Source of the DNA: Akkermansia muciniphila | Lineage (GTDB): Bacteria > Verrucomicrobiota > Verrucomicrobiia > Verrucomicrobiales > V1-33 | Assembly: GCA_943333275.1 (NCBI GenBank) | Contig: CALQSQ010000058.1 | Span: 1 to 35,424 of the forward strand | Direction of reading: 5' to 3' | DNA length: 35,424 nt | Part shown: positions 27,011 through 33,595 of the stretch, piece by piece | How positions within the stretch are numbered: the stretch's first letter is position 1 | Layout: each line of letters opens with the position of its first letter | Made by a program: the position numbers and the translations under genes | The notes under the pieces: model-generated | The model's database searches: none | Told to the model about the DNA's origin: nothing | What the model saw: the letters and a program-made list of their open reading frames with translations, nothing else

Positions 27011-27085
27011 TGGAGCCGGTGGGCGGAATCGAACCGCCGACCCGCGCATTACGAATGCGCTGCTCTACCGCTGAGCTACACCGGC
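27011..27085 (-). tRNA. tRNA-Thr (anticodon CGU)
   Basis: On the minus strand a complete cloverleaf can be drawn. The acceptor is GCCGGTG with CACCGGC, the D-stem GCTC with GAGC, the anticodon stem GCGCA with TGCGC around loop TTCGTAA, the variable loop GGGTC, and the T-stem GGCGG with CCGCC around TTCGATT. The anticodon CGT reads codon ACG (Thr). The discriminator is T and a 3' CCA is encoded at 27013-27011. A promoter with a perfect -35 lies just upstream. It is on the same strand as priA, 83 bases beyond the priA stop. Confidence 0.95.
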
Positions 27086-27105
27086 TTGTGGGAAACAAGA
27101 TGGGG

Positions 27106-27133
27106 AAACTAAGTGTGATGCCATGGCTGTCAA
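27106..27133 (-). promoter_or_regulatory. Promoter of tRNA-Thr
   Basis: On the minus strand, a consensus TTGACA (27133-27128) and TAGTTT (27111-27106) are separated by 16 bases. The predicted start near 27099 is about 14 bases before the tRNA 5' end, a normal short leader for RNase P processing. This shows the tRNA need not depend on readthrough from priA. Confidence 0.65.
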
Positions 27134-27168
27134 GGGGCGGACGGGGCTTTCGTGGCGGGCCGCATGGT

Positions 27169-29469
27169 TTACATGAAGGAAACGGGGTCGACGTCCACGG
27201 TGGTGATGACCTGATGTTTCGGGCGTTCCTTGGCTAGGATGGGGATGAGGTGGCGGAGGATTTCGGTGGCGGTGCGCGCGCGGAAGAAGATTTGGAAGCG
27301 CCATTGGTTGTGGGTGCGTTCGAGCGGGCTGGGGACGGGGTCGCCCATGAGGATGGTGTCGGGGATGGTTTTGCTGAGTTGTTCGGCGAGGGTTTCGACG
27401 CAGAATTTCACCATGTCCTGCTGTTCGCCGCGCACGGTGATGAGCACGGCGTGACCGTAGGGGGGATGGCCGCAGGCCTGGCGGATGGCGAGTTCCTGGG
27501 CGGCGAATCCTTCGAAGTCGTGATGACGGGCAAACTGGACGCTGGGGCTCTGGGGCGTGAAGGTTTGCACGATGACCTCGCCGGCCATTTCACCACGGCC
27601 GGCGCGTCCGGCAACCTGGGTGAGGAGTTGGAAGGTGCGCTCGCCGGCGCGGAAATCAGGAATGTGGAGGGCGAGGTCGGCATTGAGGATGCCGACGAGG
27701 GTGACATTGGGGAAATGGAGGCCTTTGGCGATCATCTGCGTGCCGATGAGCAGGTCGATCTTCTGGGCTTTGAAGGCGTTGAGGGTATCGCGCAGTTTGT
27801 CCTTTCCGGCCATGGAATCGGCATCGACGCGGGCGACGCGGGCGGTGGGGAATTGCTTGCGGAGCGTTTCCTCGACACGTTCGGTTCCGAATCCGGAATG
27901 GAAGATGCCGGGGTCATCGCAGGCGGGGCAGGCGCGGGGGGCTTTTTTTCGGTAGCCGCAGATGTGGCAGATCATGACTTTCTCGCTCTGGTGGAGACGT
28001 AGCGCGGTGCTGCAGTGCTGGCACTGAACGACGTGGCCGCAACTCTGGCAGACGAGGCTTTTGGCATAGCCGCGGCGGTTGAGAAAGAGGATGGTCTGCT
28101 GCCCGCTGGCGAGCCGCCGGTCGATGGCGATGCGCAATTTCTCGCTGATGATGGCGGGGGCATTGCCCTTGCGGCCTTTGCCACCCTCCAATTTCATGTC
28201 GATGATCCGCACGAGCGGCAAGGTGCAGTCATCGGCGCGTTGCTTCATTTGCACGAGATCGTATTTGCCGCGCTGCACATTATGGAAGGATTCGAGACTG
28301 GGGGTGGCGCTGCCAAGCACGATGGGACAGCGTTCCAACTTGGCGCGGACGATGGCCACATCCCGCCCTTGGTAACGCGGCGGCTGGTCCTGCTTGTAGG
28401 AATTCTCGTGCTCTTCATCGACGAGAATCAAGCCGAGGTTTTCCAATGGAGCGAAGATGGCACTCCGCGCTCCAATGACAATGCGGCACTGGCGGCGGGA
28501 AATTTTATGCCACTCGTCGAAACGTTCCCCCTGCGAAAGCTGGCTGTGAAGCACCGCGACCTGCTTCTGCATGTGGGAGAAGCGGCTCTTGAATCGATCC
28601 ACCGTCTGCGGGGTCAGGGAAATTTCCGGCACGAGCACCAGCACACTTTTTCCCATGTCCAGCACGCGCTGGGCGGCCTGGAGATAGACTTCGGTCTTGC
28701 CGCTGCCGGTGACACCGAGCAGCAGGATGGGTTTGGCCTCGGTCGGATTCGCCACGGCCACCAGGATGTGATCGAGCACAGTCCGTTGTTCGGCATTTAG
28801 TTCGAGGGGTTGCGTGGGGATGAATTCCTCGACGGCATAGGGATCGCGCTCCTTCTGGCCATCGACCACGGCGATGAGGGCATCGGGGGCAGGGAATTTC
28901 TTGAGCAGGCCTTTTATGGCCGAGGCATCGAATTCGGAGAGCGGGAGGGGTTGTGCGGCGGTGACGAGCGTCTGCACTGAGGCGGACTGTTTGGGGGCAC
29001 GGGTTAGCAATGCCGCCATTTCCTGATCGGTCGGAGTACGCAGCAGGTGGACGAACTTGATTTCGCGCGGGCTGTGCGTGTTGGTGCGGACGGATTCCGG
29101 CAGCATGGCGCGCATGACCGACTCAAAACTCGCGCAGTAGTATTCGGCGATCCAACGCCCCAGCTGCAGAAGCTGCGGCGTGAGCGTGGGGCCCTGATCG
29201 ATGATGCCAGCCAGGGGTTTGAGTCGTTTGAATTTCACTTCAGCGGCGGGCCGCACCTCCATCACGGTTCCGGTCGTGGCCTGATTGCGCAGAGTAATGC
29301 GGACTCTGGTGCCTTCGGTGACCCGGTCCTCCCAGGATTCTGGAATGGAATAATCAAACATCTGATCGGCGGTTCCATCCATGAGAACCAGGGCCGCCAT
29401 TCCTTGCGGAGTGGCGGGATCTGGCGCATCCCGGCCGGGAAGATCGAAGAGCATTTCTTGGTTCGCCAT
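27169..29469 (-). CDS. priA: Primosomal protein N' / replication restart helicase
   Basis: This 766-residue superfamily 2 DNA helicase recognises stalled replication forks and reloads the replisome. I chose the ATG at 29469 (MANQEMLF), since residues upstream in the same frame run through the divergent intergenic region and the mazG-like gene. The N-terminal DNA-binding domain spans about residues 22-215. The helicase core has Walker A GVTGSGKT at 252-259 and DEEH at 351-354. The zinc-binding insert near residues 465-505 carries CQSCGHVVQCQHC and CHICG ... CPACDDPG, so all expected cysteine pairs are present. Motifs V/VI appear in GTQMIAKGLHFPNVTLVG and QVAGRAGRGE. The protein is complete and of normal length. 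It is divergent from the MazG-like gene. Confidence 0.97.
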   Translation of the reverse strand: MANQEMLFDLPGRDAPDPATPQGMAALVLMDGTADQMFDYSIPESWEDRVTEGTRVRITLRNQATTGTVMEVRPAAEVKFKRLKPLAGIIDQGPTLTPQLLQLGRWIAEYYCASFESVMRAMLPESVRTNTHSPREIKFVHLLRTPTDQEMAALLTRAPKQSASVQTLVTAAQPLPLSEFDASAIKGLLKKFPAPDALIAVVDGQKERDPYAVEEFIPTQPLELNAEQRTVLDHILVAVANPTEAKPILLLGVTGSGKTEVYLQAAQRVLDMGKSVLVLVPEISLTPQTVDRFKSRFSHMQKQVAVLHSQLSQGERFDEWHKISRRQCRIVIGARSAIFAPLENLGLILVDEEHENSYKQDQPPRYQGRDVAIVRAKLERCPIVLGSATPSLESFHNVQRGKYDLVQMKQRADDCTLPLVRIIDMKLEGGKGRKGNAPAIISEKLRIAIDRRLASGQQTILFLNRRGYAKSLVCQSCGHVVQCQHCSTALRLHQSEKVMICHICGYRKKAPRACPACDDPGIFHSGFGTERVEETLRKQFPTARVARVDADSMAGKDKLRDTLNAFKAQKIDLLIGTQMIAKGLHFPNVTLVGILNADLALHIPDFRAGERTFQLLTQVAGRAGRGEMAGEVIVQTFTPQSPSVQFARHHDFEGFAAQELAIRQACGHPPYGHAVLITVRGEQQDMVKFCVETLAEQLSKTIPDTILMGDPVPSPLERTHNQWRFQIFFRARTATEILRHLIPILAKERPKHQVITTVDVDPVSFM

Positions 29470-29513
29470 GACTTGGAAAAACGTAATCAGTTTGGAATGG
29501 TGCCTGACATTTG

Positions 29514-29536
29514 GGAGAATGCATGGAGAATTCTCC
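29514..29536 (+). repeat. Palindromic/inverted repeat at the MazG-like gene start
   Basis: GGAGAAT (29514-29520) can pair with ATTCTCC (29530-29536) around a 9-base loop. A second GGAGAA copy at 29525-29530 makes GGAGAATTCTCC (29525-29536) self-complementary. The two GGAG copies are the only Shine-Dalgarno-like sequences before the ATG at 29539, so the structure could mask or expose the ribosome-binding site. It may also be a repressor site in the divergent priA region. Confidence 0.45.
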
Positions 29537-29538
29537 GC

Positions 29539-29883
29539 ATGGACATTGATTCCCTCACAACCCGAATCCGCCAGTTCCGCGACGCCCGCGACTGGCTGCA
29601 ATTTCACAGCCCCAAGGACCTTGCCGTGGCCATCACGGCGGAAGCGGGCGAACTCATGCAGCATTTCGTCTGGAAATCGCCGGAGGAATCCTGGAAGATC
29701 GCCGAGAAGAAGCGCGCGGAGATTGCCGATGAGATTGCCGATGTGGGCATCCTGCTATTTGAACTGGCGGACAATTTGAAAATGAATCTGGGGCAGGAGA
29801 TGCTCAAGAAAGTGGAACGCAACGAACTGCGCTACCCTGCGGACAAGGCCCGGGGCTCCAATTTGAAATACAATGAACTCTGA
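29539..29883 (+). CDS. MazG-like nucleotide pyrophosphohydrolase
   Basis: This 114-residue all-alpha NTP pyrophosphatase belongs to the MazG/RS21-C6 superfamily, which cleaves (d)NTPs to monophosphates and cleans nucleotide pools. The start ATG at 29539 gives the family's usual N-terminus (FRDARDWLQFHSPKDLAVAITAEAGELMQHFVW). The metal-binding acidic residues are in AEAGELMQ (near residues 34-41) and ADEIADV (near 66-72), the ExxE and ExxD motifs of the fold. The length matches short, single-domain members rather than two-domain MazG. The stop TGA overlaps the rsmH ATG (TGATG), so translation of the two is coupled. It is divergent from priA across 69 bases. Confidence 0.88.
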   Translation: MDIDSLTTRIRQFRDARDWLQFHSPKDLAVAITAEAGELMQHFVWKSPEESWKIAEKKRAEIADEIADVGILLFELADNLKMNLGQEMLKKVERNELRYPADKARGSNLKYNEL

Positions 29884-30908
29884 TGTCTGATTCCGCCGAT
29901 GCTCCCCCACCCCGTCCTCCCCGTCGCAAACGGTATGGCGGAAAAAATCCGCAGCGGTATGATGAGAAATACAAGGAGCACCGGGGCGATGCGGAGACGC
30001 TCGCCAAGGTCGTGGCCAGCGGCAAGACGGCGGCGGGAACGCACCGGCCGATCATGGTGGAGGAAATTCTCAGGACTCTGAAACCCCAGAATGGCCAGTC
30101 GGCCCTGGATGCCACGCTGGGATTTGGCGGACATACCGAGGCCCTTCTCGGCCGGCTTCTGCCGGGTGGCAGGCTGGTGGGGCTCGATGCGGATGCCCGG
30201 CAGTTGCCGCTGACCGTGGACCGGCTGCGGTTGGCGGGATTCACGGAGCCAGCCTTCCAGGCCGTGCGGAGCAATTTCGCCGGGGCACCCAAGGTGCTGG
30301 CCACTTTGGGATGGGAGGGTGTGGATATGGTGCTGGCGGATCTGGGGGTCTCATCGATGCAGATCGACAATCCGGCCCGCGGCTTTTCCTACAAGCATGA
30401 TGGCCCGCTGGACATGCGCATGAATCCGGAACGGGGCCAGACCGCCGGGCAGTTGCTGAAATCGGTGAGCGTGAGAAAGCTGGCGCAAATCCTGGAGGAA
30501 AATGCGGATGAACCCAACGCGGATCGGCTGGCGGAGGGCCTGGCGGGCGGTGAATATTTGAGTACATCGGCATTGAAGCACCGCGTGGTGCATCTGCTGG
30601 GTTCGGAGCCCGCGGAGGCTGCGCTGCCGCGGGTGTTCCAAGCGCTGCGAATCGCAGTGAATGAGGAATTTACCGCGCTGGAAACATTGCTGCGGGCGCT
30701 GCCTGAGATTCTGCGTCCCAAGGGTCGGGTGGCGATCCTGACTTTCCACAGTGGCGAGGACCGGCGGGTGAAAAAGGCCTTCCAAGCGGGGCTGGCTGCG
30801 GGCGTCTACAATGCGGTGGCGACGGATGTGACCCGGGCGAGCGCCGCGGAAATTTTTCACAACCCCCGGGCCAGCAGCGCGAAACTCCGCTGGGCGGTGC
30901 GACGATGA
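29883..30908 (+). CDS. rsmH: 16S rRNA (cytosine(1402)-N4)-methyltransferase
   Basis: This 341-residue SAM-dependent methyltransferase modifies C1402 in the ribosomal P site. Key blocks are HRPIMVEEIL (residues 54-63), DATLGFGGHTEALL (76-89) for SAM binding, GLDADARQL (100-108), ADLGVSSMQID (152-162), GFSYKHDGPLDMRMN (167-181) and the C-terminal ILTFHSGEDRRVK. The catalytic fold is complete. Relative to typical RsmH it has an N-terminal extension of about 50 residues, rich in Pro, Arg and Lys and probably disordered. rsmH is usually in the division-cell wall cluster followed by ftsL and ftsI; here it follows a MazG-like gene and meets a convergent gene after 36 bases. Position and extension are unusual, the family is not in doubt. 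Confidence 0.95.
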   Translation: MSDSADAPPPRPPRRKRYGGKNPQRYDEKYKEHRGDAETLAKVVASGKTAAGTHRPIMVEEILRTLKPQNGQSALDATLGFGGHTEALLGRLLPGGRLVGLDADARQLPLTVDRLRLAGFTEPAFQAVRSNFAGAPKVLATLGWEGVDMVLADLGVSSMQIDNPARGFSYKHDGPLDMRMNPERGQTAGQLLKSVSVRKLAQILEENADEPNADRLAEGLAGGEYLSTSALKHRVVHLLGSEPAEAALPRVFQALRIAVNEEFTALETLLRALPEILRPKGRVAILTFHSGEDRRVKKAFQAGLAAGVYNAVATDVTRASAAEIFHNPRASSAKLRWAVRR

Positions 30909-30944
30909 TCCCATTCCCCGTCCGCTGGCGGATGCTCGTCAAAT

Positions 30945-32990
30945 TTACTGCCCGCGCAGCATCAGTTCCAGATCCTTGTCCGGAGCCACGCCGCGGGTGA
31001 TGGCCTCGCGGTAATGGTGCTTGGCGAGGTCCTTTTTAGCAGGTTCGGCCATGGCGTAGAGGATGGCGAGATTGAAATGCGCCTCGCCGATTTCAGGATC
31101 ATACTGCACGGCCAGTTTGAATTCATTCATGGCATCGGTGAAGCGCTTTTGCTTGGTGTAGATCAGCCCAAGCGCGGAATGACCGGCGCCGTTGTCGCCT
31201 TTGATTTTCAGAGCGGTTGCGATTTCCTCCGTGGCTTCCTCAAGTTTGTTCTGACGCAGGAAAACGGTGCCCAGCAGGTAATGTGGGAAATCATGATCGA
31301 AATCGTAGGCCTGCGCCTTTTTGAGATTGATGATGGCGGTATCCAGCTTGCCCTGACGAACCTGGGAAACAGCTAGATTGCAGCGCGCCCCAACGTTCAG
31401 GGGATCCAGCGCCAGCACTTTTTCGAAGGCGGATTCGGCCTCTTCAAACTGCTGACCGCCAAAAAGTCGCTGGGCGGCAGTGACGAATCCGCGCACTTCA
31501 TCCGGCGAGGCGGGTTCCATGGGGGTTTCCGGGCGCTCGGCATCCGGATTGATATCGGGAGAAATCATCTGGCCGTTGATGCCGGTGCCATCGGCATTCA
31601 TTTTCGGCATACCCGCGGCCTGGAGGAGCGCGCGCTCGGCGGGGCTCATCTGGTAGGGCTCGCTCATCTGGCGGATGGAACTGACGAGTTCCTCGGACAT
31701 CTGCCCGGTGGCTTCCAGTTCCTCGATGGCCTGCTTTTTGGCGCGCTCGCGGCCGGACTGTTGCTTGATCATTTTGACAATGATCTCGTGGAGCATGTTA
31801 TTCTCCCGGATGGCATCGCTTTCGGCCATGGCCGGATTGGCGCTCTGTGCGAGGGCCCGCTCCGTGACGTCGAGACGCGCACTCAGGGCCGCCATCTGGT
31901 TTTCGTAGTCTTCGTTCTCCTGCCTGATGCGGGCGAGTTCGGCGCGCGAGGCGTCGAGCTGGCCGCGCAGTTCGGCGATGAGTTTCTGGTCGGATTCGCG
32001 CTGTTTCTCCATCTCCGCCTTGGAGGTGGCGACGTCCTTTTTCTCCGCCTCGCGCTCCTGTTGCATGGTTGTGACGCGGGACTGGAGTTCCTCGAGGGAT
32101 TTGCGCAATTTGGAATTTTCAGTGGCCAGCATCCGAACCTTGTCCGCCTTGTTGCTGCCGCCAAGCAGTTCGTTCATTTGCTCACGTTCCGCCACGAGCT
32201 GGGCCTTTTCGGCATTGAGCGTCTTGATGGTTTCGTAAGCCTCGCGCACCTGGCCGAGCAGCTCCGTATTCTTGGCGGTGACTTCCGACAGCTCGGCATT
32301 GGCCTTTTCCAGAGTCTCCATGAGCTTGGCACGGTCCTTCTTGAGGCTTTCGATTTCCTTGCGCTGCGTGGGATTGCTGCGCTCAAGTTTGTCATTGGCA
32401 TCGACCATGCGCTCGAGCAGGCGCTTGCGCTCGCTTTCGCTGTCGACCAACTGCGCGCCCAGGTTGCTCAGGGCCTCCTCCATCTGACCGATTTCCTTGA
32501 GGGCATTGTCGTTTTTGAGTTCGAGCTGCTTGATGCGATCGCGCAGTTCTGAGATCTGGGATTGAACCACCACGTCGGCGGAGCGGGGCGGCGCAGTCTT
32601 GCCGGCCATGGGAAGCGCGGCGGGTTCCTTGGGAGCCACCGGTTTGACGGTGGAGGGATCGGCAGCCGCTGCTTTGCGACGTTCCATTTCGGACTGCCGT
32701 GCGGATTCCATGAGCTCCGTGACGCGCTTGCGGCGGTATTCGACAATTTCCGGATTCCAGTTGGGGTCGGAATGGAAGACTCCGTCGAAAATGTCCTTGG
32801 CATCCTTGAGCTTGTAGTAGGCGCCCGAGAAATCCCCGCCCTGGAGCAGTTTCATGCCATCCTCCATGATGAGGTATCCGCGCAGATACACGTCCGCAGG
32901 CGTGGCTTTGGCTTTCTGCTGCCCGGGTGAGGAAACCGGAAACAAGAGGCTGAGACAGACCAAGGTGAAGACTCGGAGGAGAGATCGCAT
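30945..32990 (-). CDS. Exported coiled-coil and TPR protein
   Basis: This 681-residue protein has a signal peptide (MRSLLRVFTLVCLSLLFPVSSPG). After a helical domain to about residue 100 and a short Pro/Ala linker, a long coiled coil rich in Glu, Lys, Gln and Leu spans about residues 130-440. A Met/Pro-rich linker follows, then TPR-type repeats from about 505 to 670. Examples are EEAESAFEKVLALDPLNVGA, DTAIINLKKAQAYDFDH, EEATEEIATALKIKGDNG and TDAMNEFKLAVQYDPEIGEA. The layout suggests an elongated periplasmic scaffold. No enzyme motif is visible. The leader upstream is pyrimidine-rich with no Shine-Dalgarno sequence, and a hairpin lies 21-37 bases before the start. It is downstream of, and on the same strand as, the PEP-CTERM-like gene. 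I do not recognise a named family. Confidence 0.85.
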   Translation of the reverse strand: MRSLLRVFTLVCLSLLFPVSSPGQQKAKATPADVYLRGYLIMEDGMKLLQGGDFSGAYYKLKDAKDIFDGVFHSDPNWNPEIVEYRRKRVTELMESARQSEMERRKAAAADPSTVKPVAPKEPAALPMAGKTAPPRSADVVVQSQISELRDRIKQLELKNDNALKEIGQMEEALSNLGAQLVDSESERKRLLERMVDANDKLERSNPTQRKEIESLKKDRAKLMETLEKANAELSEVTAKNTELLGQVREAYETIKTLNAEKAQLVAEREQMNELLGGSNKADKVRMLATENSKLRKSLEELQSRVTTMQQEREAEKKDVATSKAEMEKQRESDQKLIAELRGQLDASRAELARIRQENEDYENQMAALSARLDVTERALAQSANPAMAESDAIRENNMLHEIIVKMIKQQSGRERAKKQAIEELEATGQMSEELVSSIRQMSEPYQMSPAERALLQAAGMPKMNADGTGINGQMISPDINPDAERPETPMEPASPDEVRGFVTAAQRLFGGQQFEEAESAFEKVLALDPLNVGARCNLAVSQVRQGKLDTAIINLKKAQAYDFDHDFPHYLLGTVFLRQNKLEEATEEIATALKIKGDNGAGHSALGLIYTKQKRFTDAMNEFKLAVQYDPEIGEAHFNLAILYAMAEPAKKDLAKHHYREAITRGVAPDKDLELMLRGQ

Positions 32991-33010
32991 GGATGTAAGG
33001 AGGGAGAGAA

Positions 33011-33027
33011 TCCCTGAAAATCAGGGA
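33011..33027 (-). repeat. Hairpin in the leader of the coiled-coil/TPR gene
   Basis: TCCCTGA and TCAGGGA form a perfect 7-bp stem around a 3-base loop, between the PEP-CTERM-like gene and the TPR gene. AATCAGGGA recurs at 33065-33073, so alternative pairing is possible. It could be a terminator remnant without a U-tract or a leader control element. Confidence 0.4.
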
Positions 33028-33114
33028 GTGGGTTGGGAGACTACACTGATTTTCCACCGCTGGCAATCAGGGAACAGTGCCCTCGAAAATTCCGTCAAGA
33101 CCGATGGAACAGCC

Positions 33115-33405
33115 TCAAACGGTCCTGCGGCGCAAAATCAAAATGTATCCAAACAACGCCACAAAACCAGCCACGGCCGATTCCGGAACCCTTGTGGATG
33201 GGGTGTTCAGGCCGGAGGCGAGCGCGGGCATTCCCTCTGAGGTGACAGCCTTCAGGGTCGGCAGCATCGACGGATCGGGAGCTTTGCCGGGCTCAGACAG
33301 CGTGGTGGATTCGAAAGCAGACGATGAAGCCAGCGGGCCATCCGCAGCAGACAAGCCGGTGAGGATGCAGGCAAAAACCAGAACCAGAGAATGAGGAACC
33401 TTCAT
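33115..33405 (-). CDS. Small exported protein with PEP-CTERM-like sorting tail
   Basis: This 96-residue protein starts at the ATG at 33405 with a signal peptide (MKVPHSLVLVFACILTGLSAADG). The middle, about 50 residues, is low-complexity (Ser, Pro, Thr, Ala) with no fold signature. The C-terminus has VPES (residues 73-76), a hydrophobic segment (AVAGFVALFGYILI) and a terminal basic cluster LRRRTV. This is the tripartite layout of PEP-CTERM exosortase substrates, with ES in place of the usual EP. Such proteins are exported, cleaved by exosortase and often linked to extracellular matrix. No exosortase is in the window. A frame extension upstream to 33519 runs into the promoter region and is rejected. 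Its function is unknown. Confidence 0.72.
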   Translation of the reverse strand: MKVPHSLVLVFACILTGLSAADGPLASSSAFESTTLSEPGKAPDPSMLPTLKAVTSEGMPALASGLNTPSTRVPESAVAGFVALFGYILILRRRTV

Positions 33406-33471
33406 GGGAAAAACTCTAAAGACTTCAGGACGGGCTGGTTGATTTGGGGAATTTAGCCGGGTCCGAAGGCC

Positions 33472-33501
33472 AGTGAACCACATTTCAAGGCATCCAGTCA
33501 A
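33472..33501 (-). promoter_or_regulatory. Candidate promoter of the PEP-CTERM-like gene
   Basis: On the minus strand, TTGACT (33501-33496) is followed after 18 bases by TTCACT (33477-33472). The -35 is five of six, the -10 weak. The predicted transcript would have a leader of about 60 bases before the ATG at 33405. Confidence 0.35.
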
Positions 33502-33595
33502 GAAAATCTCCCCAATCATGAAATTTTTTCAGATTCCGCTTTGGCCATTTTGTTGAGAAAATTTTCTGGTAAACCGTGTATAGTCGGCCTCTGGC

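Noticed and set aside
27250-28002. 250-codon plus-strand frame rich in Gly, Glu and Ala
   Set aside because: It lies entirely opposite priA, whose helicase and zinc motifs are intact; composition is typical of an antisense shadow.
31761-32552. 263-codon plus-strand frame with a leucine/phenylalanine-rich translation resembling a repeat protein
   Set aside because: It is the complement of the Glu/Lys/Gln-rich coiled coil on the minus strand; antisense of coiled-coil codons often looks hydrophobic.
33553-33584. TTGAGA and TATAGT as a promoter for the last beta-helix gene
   Set aside because: The spacing is 20 bases, too long for a confident sigma70 promoter, and no better -35 lies at 16-18 bases.
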